Assembly: GCF_005938385.1 (NCBI RefSeq)
Contig: NZ_VCRA01000003.1
Location: 434,001 to 498,000 of the forward strand
Origin: Paenibacillus mesophilus
Lineage (GTDB): Bacteria; Bacillota; Bacilli; Paenibacillales; NBRC-103111
Reading direction: 5' to 3'
DNA length: 64,000 nucleotides
Under the pieces are notes generated by a model. The model did no database searches, had not been told where the DNA came from, and saw only the letters and a program-made list of their open reading frames with translations. Positions 25,540 through 34,234 of the stretch are shown here, one piece after another (position 1 is the stretch's first letter; the number at the start of each line of letters is the position of its first letter). A program made the translations under genes and the position numbers.

Positions 25540-26361
25540 ATGGAGCAACGGGCGCTGTTTATACGCAGCTCTATCGGCACCTATAGTGAAGACTGGTTCG
25601 ACGTCGGCTTCCATCAGAATACGACTCTGGAAATCGAGATCATTCTGGAAGGCCGCGGCTTGTTCGAATGGCCGGAGCGGAAAGTGTTCGTCGAGACCGG
25701 TCATGTTGTCATCATTCCGCCGGGCATTCCGCACCGTTTCGCCGCCGTAACGAAAGTCCGCTTCGGCGTCATTCATCTGCAAGGGATGCCGGCCTCGCTG
25801 CGTGAAGTTGCGGACAAGCTTGCCCACGACTATGCGCAGCCGCGGATGTATGCCTTGTCCCGGATCGACCGGGACCGCTTCGAGAAGCTGTTCCGGGAAT
25901 GGCTGCGCGTGCTGGCTTCGCCGCTGAAGGAGCCGCAGCGGACTCACGCCGTCTGGGCGGAGCTGCTGCTGCTTTATTTGCACGAGCACTCGCAGACCGA
26001 TCTGCAGGCGATGACGATTACGAAGGCGGCCGATTTCTTGCGGGAAAATTTACGCCAGAACGTTCAAGTGGCCGATCTCGCCGAGCTGACCGGACTTACA
26101 GTAGCCGGCTTCAGACGCACGTTCGAGAAAATATACCGGCTAAGTCCGAAGCAGTACCAGCAGCAATGCCGGATGCAGGAGGCCAAATGGCTGCTCAGCG
26201 CAACCGACAAAGATTTGAACGAAATCGCCGAGCAGGTCGGCTTTCACCGGCTTCATTCTTTTTCCCAATGGTTCAAAGCCGTGGAAGGAACTTCGCCCTC
26301 GCTTTGGCGCAAAAGCCAGAAGGCGATGCACGGGATTGATATTCCAACGCAAGCAAATTAA
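25540..26361 (+). CDS. AraC family transcriptional regulator with cupin domain
   Basis: 273 residues, with GGAGGAACAAGC before the ATG. Residues ~15-90 form an AraC-type cupin (EIEIILEGRGLFEWPERKVF, IIPPGIPHRF). The C-terminal ~100 residues are a double helix-turn-helix: VADLAELTGLTVAGFRRTFE, the linker RLSPKQYQQQCRMQEAKWLL and LNEIAEQVGFHRLHSFSQWF. It is likely a sugar-responsive activator of the dehydrogenase-isomerase pair that follows, from which it is separated by a terminator. Confidence 0.88.
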   Translation: MEQRALFIRSSIGTYSEDWFDVGFHQNTTLEIEIILEGRGLFEWPERKVFVETGHVVIIPPGIPHRFAAVTKVRFGVIHLQGMPASLREVADKLAHDYAQPRMYALSRIDRDRFEKLFREWLRVLASPLKEPQRTHAVWAELLLLYLHEHSQTDLQAMTITKAADFLRENLRQNVQVADLAELTGLTVAGFRRTFEKIYRLSPKQYQQQCRMQEAKWLLSATDKDLNEIAEQVGFHRLHSFSQWFKAVEGTSPSLWRKSQKAMHGIDIPTQAN

Positions 26362-26362
26362 G

Positions 26363-26386
26363 GCACCCCCGGCGGGTGTCTTTTTG
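26363..26386 (+). terminator. Rho-independent terminator after araC-type gene
   Basis: GCACCC-CCGGC-GGGTGT followed by CTTTTTG, directly after the stop codon. Confidence 0.75.
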
Positions 26387-26439
26387 CGTAAATTCCGTTT
26401 CCATTTCGATAAATACTTTTCCGGGAATATCCACTATTC

Positions 26440-26456
26440 TTGTTCGTGTAGAACAA
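26440..26456. promoter_or_regulatory. Operator-like palindrome TTGTTC-N5-GAACAA
   Basis: A perfect palindrome with a 5-base centre, 61 bases before the dehydrogenase start and inside its presumed promoter region. It is a candidate binding site for a dimeric regulator; which one is not known. Confidence 0.45.
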
Positions 26457-26517
26457 CGATTTGCGAAAGTCCGGAGAGACGAGCTCCGCTACGCAAACTT
26501 CCAAGGAGGAATCCGCG

Positions 26518-27489
26518 ATGAGTAAAGTGAGAATCGGATTTATCGGCGTCGGCGGCATGGCCGAGCACCACATCAAGACACTGCAGAAGATCGAACAGGC
26601 GGAGTTCGCCGCCGTATATGACATCAACGGGGAACGCGCCAAGCAAATCAGCGATACATACGGCGCGGAAGTGTTCGCTAGCGCCCAACAGTTGATGGAC
26701 TCTGGCAAGGTTGATGCCCTGTACGTATGTACGCCCCCCTTCGCAAGAGGAACGATCGAGGAAGAGGCTGCCGCGAAGGGGATCCATCTTCTGTCGGAAA
26801 AACCGGTAGGACTCGACATGGAGACGGCGAACCGGATCAGCAAGAAGATAACCGAAGCCGGCATCATCAATTCGTCCGGCTACTGCTTGCGATATTTGGA
26901 AACGGTGCAAAAAGCGAAAAGCTATTTGGCGGACAAACAAATCGACATGATCCAAGCTTATCGGATCGGCGGATTGCCGGGAGCGAAGTGGTGGACCCAG
27001 ATGAATATGTCCGGCGGACAGATTGTCGAGCAAGCGACGCACCAGGTCGACCTTGTCCGCTACTTGGCCGGCGAATTCGATCAAGTTCAATCGTTGTACG
27101 CGCAGCGAAGTCTCCGCCGCCTCGCTCCGGACGCCACCATTCCGGACGTCGGCATCGTTTCGTTCACGATGCGTTCCGGCGCGATCGGCTCGCTCGTCAA
27201 TTCGTGCGTATCCCCGCACTACGGTCGCGGCGATGTGGAGCTGTTCGGATTGGACTTCTACTTGGCGATCAAAGGAAATTCGCTTACGATTCACGACGCT
27301 ACTCAGAAGCAAACGGAAAAATGCGATACCGATTACGTGCTGGAGCAGGATCGCGCTTTCGTGGAGGCGATTCGCACTGGACGTCAAGAACTTGTGCTGG
27401 GCAGCTATGCGGAAGCGGTAGCGACCTTGGAAGCGACGCTCTGCTTCAACGAATCGGCGGAGAAAAACAGCCCTGTAGCCGTCGGTTAA
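26518..27489 (+). CDS. Gfo/Idh/MocA family oxidoreductase
   Basis: 323 residues from ATG 26518, with AAGGAGGAAT 6 bases upstream. The Rossmann nucleotide site is IGFIGVGGMAEHH at the N-terminus, and SEKPVGLDM carries the family EKP motif. QATHQVDLVRYLAGE is the usual His-containing catalytic segment. It likely oxidises a sugar or inositol derivative with NAD(P). It is followed 28 bases later by a TIM-barrel isomerase, a pairing typical of sugar or polyol catabolism operons. Confidence 0.9.
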   Translation: MSKVRIGFIGVGGMAEHHIKTLQKIEQAEFAAVYDINGERAKQISDTYGAEVFASAQQLMDSGKVDALYVCTPPFARGTIEEEAAAKGIHLLSEKPVGLDMETANRISKKITEAGIINSSGYCLRYLETVQKAKSYLADKQIDMIQAYRIGGLPGAKWWTQMNMSGGQIVEQATHQVDLVRYLAGEFDQVQSLYAQRSLRRLAPDATIPDVGIVSFTMRSGAIGSLVNSCVSPHYGRGDVELFGLDFYLAIKGNSLTIHDATQKQTEKCDTDYVLEQDRAFVEAIRTGRQELVLGSYAEAVATLEATLCFNESAEKNSPVAVG

Positions 27490-27517
27490 CGGCCAATCGA
27501 GAGGAGCGAACATACGC

Positions 27518-28351
27518 ATGCTGAAAAGCGTAAACCAATGGTGCTTTCCTGCCGGTACGCCTTTGCCGGAGCTATTCGACATTAGCCGCAAGGCGGGGTT
27601 CGACGCCGTCGAGCTGAACGTTTACCCGTCCGCGCCGGACTCGGTAGGCTTCACGTTGGATACGACCCCGCAGGAAGCGGACGAAATCGCCAAGCTGGCC
27701 GAGAAGAACGGGCTGAAGCTGAGAAGCATCTCTACCGGCCTGCAGGGGAAAACTCCCATGTCTTCGCCCGACCCTTCCGTCCGCGAGCAAGGAAGAGCGG
27801 TCGTCATCAAGCAGCTCGAGCTCGCCGAGCGGGTCGGAGCCGATACGGTACTGGTCGTGCCGGGCTTCGTAAATGCGGCTACGTCTTACGACGATTGCTA
27901 CGACCGGAGCCGCGCGGAGCTGGAGAAGCTGATACCGGAGGCGGAGAAGCGCGGCGTCAAAATCGCGGTCGAGAACGTGTGGAACAAATTCCTGCTGTCC
28001 CCGCTCGAAATGAAGCGGTACGTCGACGACTTGAACTCTCCGAACCTGGGCGTCTATTTCGACGTGGGCAACATCATCCTGTACGGGTTCCCGCAGCATT
28101 GGATCCGGATACTGGGCAGCCGCATTTTCAAAGTACATGTCAAAGATTTCAAAGCGGCCGTAGGCAACGGCGGCGGCTTCGTCCCTCTCCTTGCCGGAGA
28201 CGTGAACTGGCCGGAAGTGATCAAGGCCTTGAAGGAAGTCGGCTACAACGATACGCTTACAGCGGAGATCGGCATTTACGGCACGATCCCTCACCAGCAG
28301 GTATACGATACGGCGAATCAGCTTGAAGCTATCATTAACAGCGCTCCGTAA
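27518..28351 (+). CDS. Sugar phosphate isomerase/epimerase (AP endonuclease 2-like TIM barrel)
   Basis: 277 residues, with GAGAGGAGCG upstream. It begins MLKSVNQWCFPAGTPLPELF. The metal ligands of the xylose isomerase-like family are recognisable: Glu in IAVENVWNKFLLSP, Asp/Asn in VYFDVGNIILYG, His in FKVHVKDFK and the final Glu in LTAEIGIYG. It probably interconverts a keto-sugar together with the upstream dehydrogenase. A strong terminator follows. Confidence 0.88.
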   Translation: MLKSVNQWCFPAGTPLPELFDISRKAGFDAVELNVYPSAPDSVGFTLDTTPQEADEIAKLAEKNGLKLRSISTGLQGKTPMSSPDPSVREQGRAVVIKQLELAERVGADTVLVVPGFVNAATSYDDCYDRSRAELEKLIPEAEKRGVKIAVENVWNKFLLSPLEMKRYVDDLNSPNLGVYFDVGNIILYGFPQHWIRILGSRIFKVHVKDFKAAVGNGGGFVPLLAGDVNWPEVIKALKEVGYNDTLTAEIGIYGTIPHQQVYDTANQLEAIINSAP

Positions 28352-28356
28352 GAGGT

Positions 28357-28404
28357 AAAAGACCGCTCCGAACCGCTAAAGCGGACCGGTAGCGGTCTTT
28401 TTTT
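28357..28404. terminator. Rho-independent terminator, bidirectional
   Basis: AAAAGACCGCT / AGCGGTCTTTTTTT with an inner CCGAACC..GGACCGG-like region. It separates the isomerase from the convergent DUF554 gene. Confidence 0.88.
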
Positions 28405-28415
28405 GCCCGTACACA

Positions 28416-29123
28416 TCATCCCCCAACGCCGATCATAACCGCCACAATGACGGCCATCACAACGACGGCAGGCAGCATATTCGCCACGTGAATCTTCTTC
28501 AGGTCGAGCAGGTTGATGCCTACTCCGATGATCAGCACTCCGCCTACGGCGGATACTTCCCGCGTAAGAATCGAGATCGTCTCCGTACTGAATTGCGAGG
28601 CGAGTAATGCCGCGCAGAGCGCTATCGCCCCTTGATATACGAACACCGGTACGGCCGAGAAGGCGACTCCCAGGCCGAGCGCCGAGGCGAAAACGATCGA
28701 CAGAAAGCCGTCCATCAGCGATTTGGCGTACAAAATCTGATGGTCATGGCGAATACCGCTATCGATCGAGCCGAGTATCGCCATCGCGCCGATACAGTAG
28801 ACGAGCGTTGCCGTAACGAACGCTTTGCCGATCTTCCCTTCCTCTTTCGCGCTTACTTTGCTCTCCAGCCAATGTCCGAGACGCTCCAGACGGTATTCCA
28901 GCCGTACGAGCTCCCCCGTTATCCCGCCCAGCACGAGACTGATGACAAGGGCCAAATACTGTTCCGTTTTCATTGCCATCATCAGGCCAAGCACGCACAG
29001 CGCAAGCCCTATACCTTGCGTGACGGTCCGGCGCAAATCGTCGTGAAGACGCGGTATGAACAAAGCCGCGAAGCTTCCCGCGACGATCGCGACCGCATTG
29101 ACGAACGCTCCCCATAACACCAT
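28416..29123 (-). CDS. DUF554 family membrane protein (YdfK-like)
   Basis: 235 residues beginning MVLWGAFVNAVAIVAGSFAA. Six to seven hydrophobic segments are visible, with the DUF554 pattern ITQGIGL-like (VTQGIGLALCVLGLMMAM), GELVRLEYRLERLG and the central GSIDSGIRHDHQILYAKSLM-DGFLSIVFASALG stretch. These are inner-membrane proteins of unknown transport function. A ribosome site GAGGAA lies 9-10 bases upstream. A 15-bp hairpin lies just before the gene (29149-29180). Confidence 0.85.
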   Translation of the reverse strand: MVLWGAFVNAVAIVAGSFAALFIPRLHDDLRRTVTQGIGLALCVLGLMMAMKTEQYLALVISLVLGGITGELVRLEYRLERLGHWLESKVSAKEEGKIGKAFVTATLVYCIGAMAILGSIDSGIRHDHQILYAKSLMDGFLSIVFASALGLGVAFSAVPVFVYQGAIALCAALLASQFSTETISILTREVSAVGGVLIIGVGINLLDLKKIHVANMLPAVVVMAVIVAVMIGVGG

Positions 29124-29213
29124 GCCGCCGAATTCCTCTCCTCACACGAACAAGACTTTCCCCGCCTCCGGGAGAAAGTCTTCCGTCCACCTTATAGATC
29201 CGCACCCATTAGT

Positions 29214-29420
29214 TCAGCCAGTAATGTACCACACCAAAGCAAGACAAGATACGACGCTGGCCGCCGCGTAAAATATCGTCAACCGGAGCGTGTTGGCTCC
29301 CGTCTTCTTCTCATAGTCCGGATTGCCCTCTTTATTTTGTTTGGAATTGCCGATCATTACTGTCGCGACGGCGGCGAAACCGATCAATACGACCAATAAG
29401 ACAATAACGATTGCGTTCAT
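29214..29420 (-). CDS. Small two-helix membrane protein
   Basis: 68 residues from ATG 29420. Two hydrophobic segments, NAIVIVLLVVLIGFAAVATV and IFYAAASVVSCLALVWYI, flank a short loop, SKQNKEGNPDYEKKTGAN. It resembles small Bacillus membrane proteins annotated as possible contributors to bacillithiol synthesis (BshB3), an assignment I hold loosely. It has its own ribosome site (GGAAGGACGGG) and stands alone. Confidence 0.6.
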   Translation of the reverse strand: MNAIVIVLLVVLIGFAAVATVMIGNSKQNKEGNPDYEKKTGANTLRLTIFYAAASVVSCLALVWYITG

Positions 29421-29569
29421 AGGAACCCGTCCTTCCCTTTTCCGATTCGGTGTATCCATTCATCCTTATTGTATATCGGCGGCCGGTAAAGTAAAGCGAT
29501 GATGATGAACGATTTGTGAACCGCACCGGTTTTGTCACCCACAATTTTCATATCGAGGTATTAATTTGA

Positions 29570-29605
29570 TTTATTAAGGTTTTATTAAGGTTCTTTCCTT
29601 ACAAT
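29570..29605 (+). promoter_or_regulatory. Tandem 11-bp repeats over the LTA-synthase promoter
   Basis: TTTATTAAGGT occurs twice head-to-tail (29570-29580 and 29581-29591), followed by TCTTTCC and TACAAT (29600-29605), a plausible -10. The repeats cover the -35 position. An 11-bp direct repeat on one DNA face is typical of OmpR/PhoP-type response regulator sites; this is inference. Confidence 0.5.
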
Positions 29606-29655
29606 CGGTGGATGAGAGTGGGGACCCGACTGTGAAAGGAGAGTATCAGAGAGAG

Positions 29656-31614
29656 ATGAACCGCCTATATTTTTTCCGGAAACGAATATCATACCGGCTG
29701 ACGAATAACCGAACGAGAAAATACGCAATTGTGAGCATACTGCTTGCCGTATTCCCCTTATTACTCGCTTTCGGCGTCGAAACGATCGAACGGGGCACAT
29801 TTGCCGACGCTATGTCATGGATTGCGTCCAATCCGTCGCTATTTGCGATAAACGCCTTGATTTACTGCTTTGTTTTGCTGCTTATATACGGCTTGATCGG
29901 ATCCTTGTTTCCATCCGTGGCGCTTACGGCGCTGATCTTGTTCCTTGCTGCCATGATCAGCTATTTCAAATCGAAAATGATCGGGGAGCCGTTCTTTCCG
30001 TGGGATCTGTTGTTGAAGAAGGAAGGGACCAACATTATCCCGCTTGTGTCGAGCAATGCGGTCCTTATGCGGGTATCCGTCGCAGGAGCGGTCGTCATCG
30101 CCTTGTTTATGCTGCGCCTTCTCCTTCCCCGCTTCCGCCTTCCGGTCGCCGGCCGGATCGCGCTGGTGCTGCTCGCTTCGGCATCCCTTCAAGGGATGGC
30201 CGAAAGAACGCCGATGGCGCAGAAGCTGTACGACCGTGCCGGAGTAAGCGAGATCGTCTGGAATCAGCGGGATAACTACGGAGCGAACGGCTTCGGGCTT
30301 GCCTTTACGCTGAACGTGCAAAACTCGATCGTCTCCAAGCCAGCCGGATACGGGGAGTCTTCCATCGCAACGGTGGCGCAGCAAATTTCCGACCGGAGGA
30401 GCGCTTCCGCCGCTTCCCCTACGGATAGCCAGCCGAATGTCATTTTTATAATGAACGAAGCTTTCTGGGACCCGACCTTGCTTCCGGACGTTACATTTAG
30501 CGAAGATCCGATTCCTACCGTCCGCAGATTGCAGTCCGAATCGACCTCGGGCTATCTGCTGTCCCCGCAATTCGGGGGAGGAACGAGCAATGTGGAGTTC
30601 GAGGTGCTGACCGGCAATTCGATGAGCTTCCTGCCGAGCGGCTCGATCCCGTACCAGCAATATATCCGGCAGCCCGTACCGAGCCTGGCGAGCTATTTCG
30701 AGAACAACGGTTATAAAAGCATGGGCATTCATTCGTACGACGGCTGGTTCTGGAACCGGGACAACGTCTACAAATGGCTCGGCTTCGAAAGCTTCAAGAG
30801 CAAAGAAAAGTTCGACAACCCCGAATACAAAGGAACGTTCATCTCGGACGATGAAGTATCCCGAGGCATTATAAGCGCCGTCGAGGAGTCCGATCGGCCG
30901 ATGTTCATCTATGCGGTCACGATGCAAAACCACGGATCTTATGACGACGGTCGTTATGAACAAAATCCGATCGAAGTGCAGGGCAATTTGACAGCCGATG
31001 CCAAGCAGCTGCTGGAAACTTACACCCACGGCGTACGGGACGCCGATCAAAGCCTGCAAATGCTGATCGATCATTTCGAGCAGTCCGGTGAACCTACCGT
31101 CATCGTCTTTTACGGCGATCATCTGCCTATGCTGGGTCTCGATTACGACGTGTATAAGCAAGGGGGCTTCATCGGCTCCAGTTCTTGGTCTCTTGAAGAG
31201 CAGAAAAAAATGCGCAGCGTTCCGTTCGTTCTCTGGTCGAATTTCGAGCTGCCGCAAGATTACGTCCCTACGATCAGCAACTCTTTTCTAGGCGCGTACG
31301 TACTGGACAAGCTTGGCATGGAGCTTCCCGCCAACTTCGCGTTCAATCTGAACATGTTCCGGCAGTATCCCGGGCTGTTGTCCAATCTCGTCGTCGATGC
31401 GGATCAAAATTTGCACCAGAAAGCGCCCGCCGAAGCGACCCCGCTCATCGACCAGTACCGGGAATTGCAGTACGACATCCTGTTCGGGGGCCGGTACCTC
31501 GCCAATTATTTGGATTCGGACTATTTGACCAAATCGGCGCTTCCGGATTACAACATGGAGTTTCAAGTACCCGCCTCCGTCGCGGCTCCGGCCGAAGCGG
31601 AAGATTCTTTATGA
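29656..31614 (+). CDS. LTA synthase family phosphoglycerol transferase
   Basis: 652 residues from ATG 29656 (an in-frame upstream start at 29608 adds no conserved sequence). The N-terminal ~220 residues contain about five membrane helices. The C-terminal sulfatase-fold domain is extracytoplasmic and has NVIFIMNEAFWDP (metal-binding Glu), FGGGTSNVEFEVLTG (nucleophile Thr), AVTMQNHGSYD and VIFYGDHLPML-type metal ligands (FYGDHLP). It transfers glycerol phosphate from phosphatidylglycerol to a cell-wall polymer or glycolipid. It is monocistronic with a terminator. Whether it is the main LtaS or a paralogue cannot be decided here. Confidence 0.88.
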   Translation: MNRLYFFRKRISYRLTNNRTRKYAIVSILLAVFPLLLAFGVETIERGTFADAMSWIASNPSLFAINALIYCFVLLLIYGLIGSLFPSVALTALILFLAAMISYFKSKMIGEPFFPWDLLLKKEGTNIIPLVSSNAVLMRVSVAGAVVIALFMLRLLLPRFRLPVAGRIALVLLASASLQGMAERTPMAQKLYDRAGVSEIVWNQRDNYGANGFGLAFTLNVQNSIVSKPAGYGESSIATVAQQISDRRSASAASPTDSQPNVIFIMNEAFWDPTLLPDVTFSEDPIPTVRRLQSESTSGYLLSPQFGGGTSNVEFEVLTGNSMSFLPSGSIPYQQYIRQPVPSLASYFENNGYKSMGIHSYDGWFWNRDNVYKWLGFESFKSKEKFDNPEYKGTFISDDEVSRGIISAVEESDRPMFIYAVTMQNHGSYDDGRYEQNPIEVQGNLTADAKQLLETYTHGVRDADQSLQMLIDHFEQSGEPTVIVFYGDHLPMLGLDYDVYKQGGFIGSSSWSLEEQKKMRSVPFVLWSNFELPQDYVPTISNSFLGAYVLDKLGMELPANFAFNLNMFRQYPGLLSNLVVDADQNLHQKAPAEATPLIDQYRELQYDILFGGRYLANYLDSDYLTKSALPDYNMEFQVPASVAAPAEAEDSL

Positions 31615-31619
31615 TTCTC

Positions 31620-31646
31620 GGCCGGCCCGCCAAGGCCGGCTTTCTT
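31620..31646 (+). terminator. Terminator after the LTA-synthase-like gene
   Basis: GGCCGGC-CCGCCAA-GGCCGGC followed by TTTCTT; the stem uses the self-complementary GCCGGC arms. Confidence 0.6.
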
Positions 31647-31653
31647 CGCTAAC

Positions 31654-31711
31654 GGGGGCTCCCCCGGAAGTAATCGGAATAAGCTGCGAAGCGGATCTTC
31701 ACTTTCGGGGG
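31654..31711. repeat. Inverted copy of a 57-bp hairpin element (copy C)
   Basis: GGGGGCTCCCCC...AGTAATCGGAATAAGCTG..GAAG..CTTCACTTTCGGGGG is the reverse complement, with substitutions, of the two elements at 33352-33408 and 33419-33476. It lies upstream of the ABC-F gene; the other two lie downstream. Confidence 0.75.
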
Positions 31712-31791
31712 ACTTGTAACTGGAATTACCGTTGTGCTACCGGCCCGGGACAGTCTATAATAAGACAGATATTAAATGAAAAAGGTGCATT

Positions 31792-33348
31792 ATGAGTATA
31801 CTAACGGTAAAAAACTTAAGCCATGGTTTCGGAGACCGGGCAATATTCAACGACGTATCGTTCCGGCTGCTGAAAGGCGAGCATATCGGCCTGATCGGCG
31901 CGAACGGCGAAGGCAAATCGACCTTCATGAACATTATTACCGGCAAGCTTCAGCCCGACATAGGCAAAATCGAATGGGCGAAGCGGGTGCGCGTCGGTTA
32001 TTTGGACCAGCATTCGGTGCTGCAAAAAGGATTGACGATCCGCGACGTCTTGAAGACGGCGTTCGCCTACTTGTTCGAGATGGAAGCGGAAATGAACGGC
32101 ATGTACGAGAAAATGGGCGAGGCGTCGCCCGAGCAGCTGGAGAAAATGCTGGAGGACGTCGGCACGATTCAAGATACATTGACCAATGCCGATTTTTACA
32201 TGATCGACGCCAAGGTGGAGGAAATCGCCCGCGGTCTCGGGCTCGAGGACATCGGCTTGGACCGGGACGTCCACGATTTGAGCGGGGGCCAGCGGACGAA
32301 GGTGCTGCTTGCGAAGCTGCTGCTGGAGAAGCCCGACATTTTGCTGCTGGACGAGCCGACCAACTATTTGGACGAACAGCATATCGAATGGCTGAAGCGG
32401 TATTTGAACGAATACGAGAACGCCTTTATTCTCATCTCCCACGACATTCCGTTCCTGAACAGCGTGATCAACCTCATCTATCATATGGAAAATCAGGAGC
32501 TGAACCGGTACGTCGGCGATTACAGCGTCTTCGAGCAGCAGCACGAAGCGAAGAAGCTGCAGTTGGAATCCGCCTATAAGAAGCAGCAGCAGGAGATCGC
32601 CGACCTGAAAGATTTCGTCGCCCGTAACAAAGCCCGTGTATCGACACGCAACATGGCGATGTCGCGCCAGAAGAAGCTCGATAAGATGGACGTTATCGAG
32701 CTGGCCAAAGAAAAGCCGAAGCCGGAATTCCGCTTCAAGGAAGCGAGAGCGTCCGGTAAGCTTGTCGTCGAGACGAAGCAGCTTGTCATCGGCTATGACG
32801 AGCCGCTGTCGCGGCCGCTCGATCTGCGCGTGGAGCGCGGACAGAAGATCGCGCTAGTCGGCGCGAACGGCATCGGCAAAACGACGCTGCTGCGCAGCAT
32901 ACTCGGCGAGATCAAGCCGCTCGGCGGCTCGGTCGAACGCGGCGAGCATCTGTACATCGGCTACTTCGAGCAGGAGATGAAAGGCTCGAACGGCAACACG
33001 TGCATCGACGAAGTATGGAACGAGTTCCCTTCGATGTCGCAGTTCGAGGTGCGCGCCGCACTCGCCAAATGCGGGCTTACGACGAAGCATATCGAGAGCC
33101 GGATCGAAGTGCTGAGCGGCGGCGAGAAGGCGAAGGTGCGCCTGTGCAAGCTGATCAACAAAGAGACGAACCTGCTCGTGCTCGACGAGCCTACGAACCA
33201 TTTGGACGCGGACGCAAAGGACGAGCTGAAGCGCGCGCTTCAAGCGTTCAAAGGAACGATTCTGCTCATCTCCCACGAACCGGAGTTTTACCGGGAAGTC
33301 GCTACCGAAATATGGAACTGCGAATCTTGGACGACGAAGCTGCTATAA
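31792..33348 (+). CDS. ABC-F ATPase, YfmM-like
   Basis: 518 residues beginning MSILTVKNLSHGFGDRAIFN. Walker A sites are GANGEGKST and GANGIGKTT, signatures LSGGQRTKVLLAKLL and LSGGEKAKVRLCKL, and Walker B LLLDEPTNYLD and LVLDEPTNHLD. An arm/linker with charged helices (QQEIADLKDFVARNKARVST) lies between the modules. Length and the opening sequence match B. subtilis YfmM. ABC-F proteins act on ribosomes (resolution of stalls or antibiotic protection) and are not transporters. No leader peptide was recognised upstream. Copies of a 57-bp repeat flank the gene. Confidence 0.88.
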   Translation: MSILTVKNLSHGFGDRAIFNDVSFRLLKGEHIGLIGANGEGKSTFMNIITGKLQPDIGKIEWAKRVRVGYLDQHSVLQKGLTIRDVLKTAFAYLFEMEAEMNGMYEKMGEASPEQLEKMLEDVGTIQDTLTNADFYMIDAKVEEIARGLGLEDIGLDRDVHDLSGGQRTKVLLAKLLLEKPDILLLDEPTNYLDEQHIEWLKRYLNEYENAFILISHDIPFLNSVINLIYHMENQELNRYVGDYSVFEQQHEAKKLQLESAYKKQQQEIADLKDFVARNKARVSTRNMAMSRQKKLDKMDVIELAKEKPKPEFRFKEARASGKLVVETKQLVIGYDEPLSRPLDLRVERGQKIALVGANGIGKTTLLRSILGEIKPLGGSVERGEHLYIGYFEQEMKGSNGNTCIDEVWNEFPSMSQFEVRAALAKCGLTTKHIESRIEVLSGGEKAKVRLCKLINKETNLLVLDEPTNHLDADAKDELKRALQAFKGTILLISHEPEFYREVATEIWNCESWTTKLL

Positions 33349-33351
33349 GGT

Positions 33352-33476
33352 CCCCCAAAAGTGAAGAAACGCTTCGAAGCTTATTCCTATTACTTTTAGG
33401 GGAGCCCCGTTAACAAATCCCCCAAAAGTGAAGAAACGCTTCGAAGCTTAATCCTATTACTTTTGGGGGAGCCCCC
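33352..33476. repeat. Two direct copies of a 57-bp hairpin element (copies A and B)
   Basis: Copy A is 33352-33408 and copy B 33419-33476. Each has arms CCCCCAAAAGT / ACTTT(T)(A/G)GGGG enclosing GAAGAAACGCTTCGAAGCTT, which itself contains the palindrome GCTTCGAAGC. Both follow the ABC-F stop codon directly and could fold as terminators. Confidence 0.85.
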
Positions 33477-33491
33477 TCGAAACAACGAAAT

Positions 33492-33525
33492 GCCCCGTAT
33501 CCATGCCGGATCGGGGCTTATTTTT
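33492..33525 (+). terminator. Rho-independent terminator between convergent genes
   Basis: GCCCCGTATCC-ATGCC-GGATCGGGGC followed by TTATTTTT on the plus strand, adjacent to the sigma factor stop codon. Confidence 0.85.
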
Positions 33526-33527
33526 CG

Positions 33528-34169
33528 TTATGCTTTGACCATTCCGCCGCTGTCCAAGTTGACCTGGAACAGCATGCTGAACAAAATCATCATGATGCTG
33601 ACCGTGAGCGTCATGCCCCATTTTTTGCGGAGCTGCTCCCTGCCGCGGTACAGTCTCGTTTTCACCGTCGTGACGGGAAGCGAGAGCGTTTCGCTGATTT
33701 CTTCCAAGGTGAGCTCGTGCAAATAATACAGCGTGACGATCGTTTTGTATTTGTCCGACAGCTTGTCGATTACTTTGCGCAGCTGGTCCTTGAATTCGTT
33801 CAGCAGCACCCGGTTCTCCGGTCCGATCTCGTCGCTGGTCAGTTTATCGTAGAACGTTCTCTCCTTGTCGTCTCCGAGCCCGGAGTCGAGGGAACGGACG
33901 TCTTTCTTTTTGCGCAGCAGGTCGATGCACAAGTTTTTGCCGATCCGAAATATCCAGGTCGAGAACTTCTGCGTATCGTCGTATTGGTTCAAGTTCAAAT
34001 ACACCCGCACGATCGTCTCCTGGACGATATCTTCGGAATCGTGCTGATTGTTCAGCATCCGGTAAGCGAGACGGTGAAGCTTATCGCGGTACAACTGAAT
34101 CAATTCCATAAAAGCAGCGGAATCGCCGGTGCGAGACAGCTGAACGAGCGTACCTTCCGTAGCATTCAT
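33528..34169 (-). CDS. ECF sigma factor (SigW-like) with hydrophobic C-terminal tail
   Basis: 213 residues. Region 2 reads LAYRMLNNQHDSEDIVQETI with STWIFRIGKNLCIDLLR, and region 4 reads YYLHELTLEEISETLSLPVT with VKTRLYRGREQLRKK, all typical of ECF sigma factors near SigW. After region 4 the chain continues WGMTLTVSIMMILFSMLFQV and NLDSGGMVKA, a ~20-residue hydrophobic segment that could anchor the protein in the membrane. SigW-type proteins normally end near region 4 and have an anti-sigma gene next to them; none is present here. Downstream are only repeats and a terminator. Confidence 0.85.
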   Translation of the reverse strand: MNATEGTLVQLSRTGDSAAFMELIQLYRDKLHRLAYRMLNNQHDSEDIVQETIVRVYLNLNQYDDTQKFSTWIFRIGKNLCIDLLRKKKDVRSLDSGLGDDKERTFYDKLTSDEIGPENRVLLNEFKDQLRKVIDKLSDKYKTIVTLYYLHELTLEEISETLSLPVTTVKTRLYRGREQLRKKWGMTLTVSIMMILFSMLFQVNLDSGGMVKA

Positions 34170-34234
34170 GACGCTTCCTCCCCAAATCGAAAGCTTCCAC
34201 TATGCATATAGTATACCACGGAACAGGCTCGAAC

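Noticed and set aside
26434-27591. Minus-strand frame opposite the dehydrogenase
   Set aside because: The plus-strand product has intact Rossmann and EKP motifs; the opposite frame has none.
29839-31257. Long minus-strand open frame (472 codons)
   Set aside because: Antisense of the LTA-synthase-like gene with no recognisable content; a by-product of high-GC codon use.
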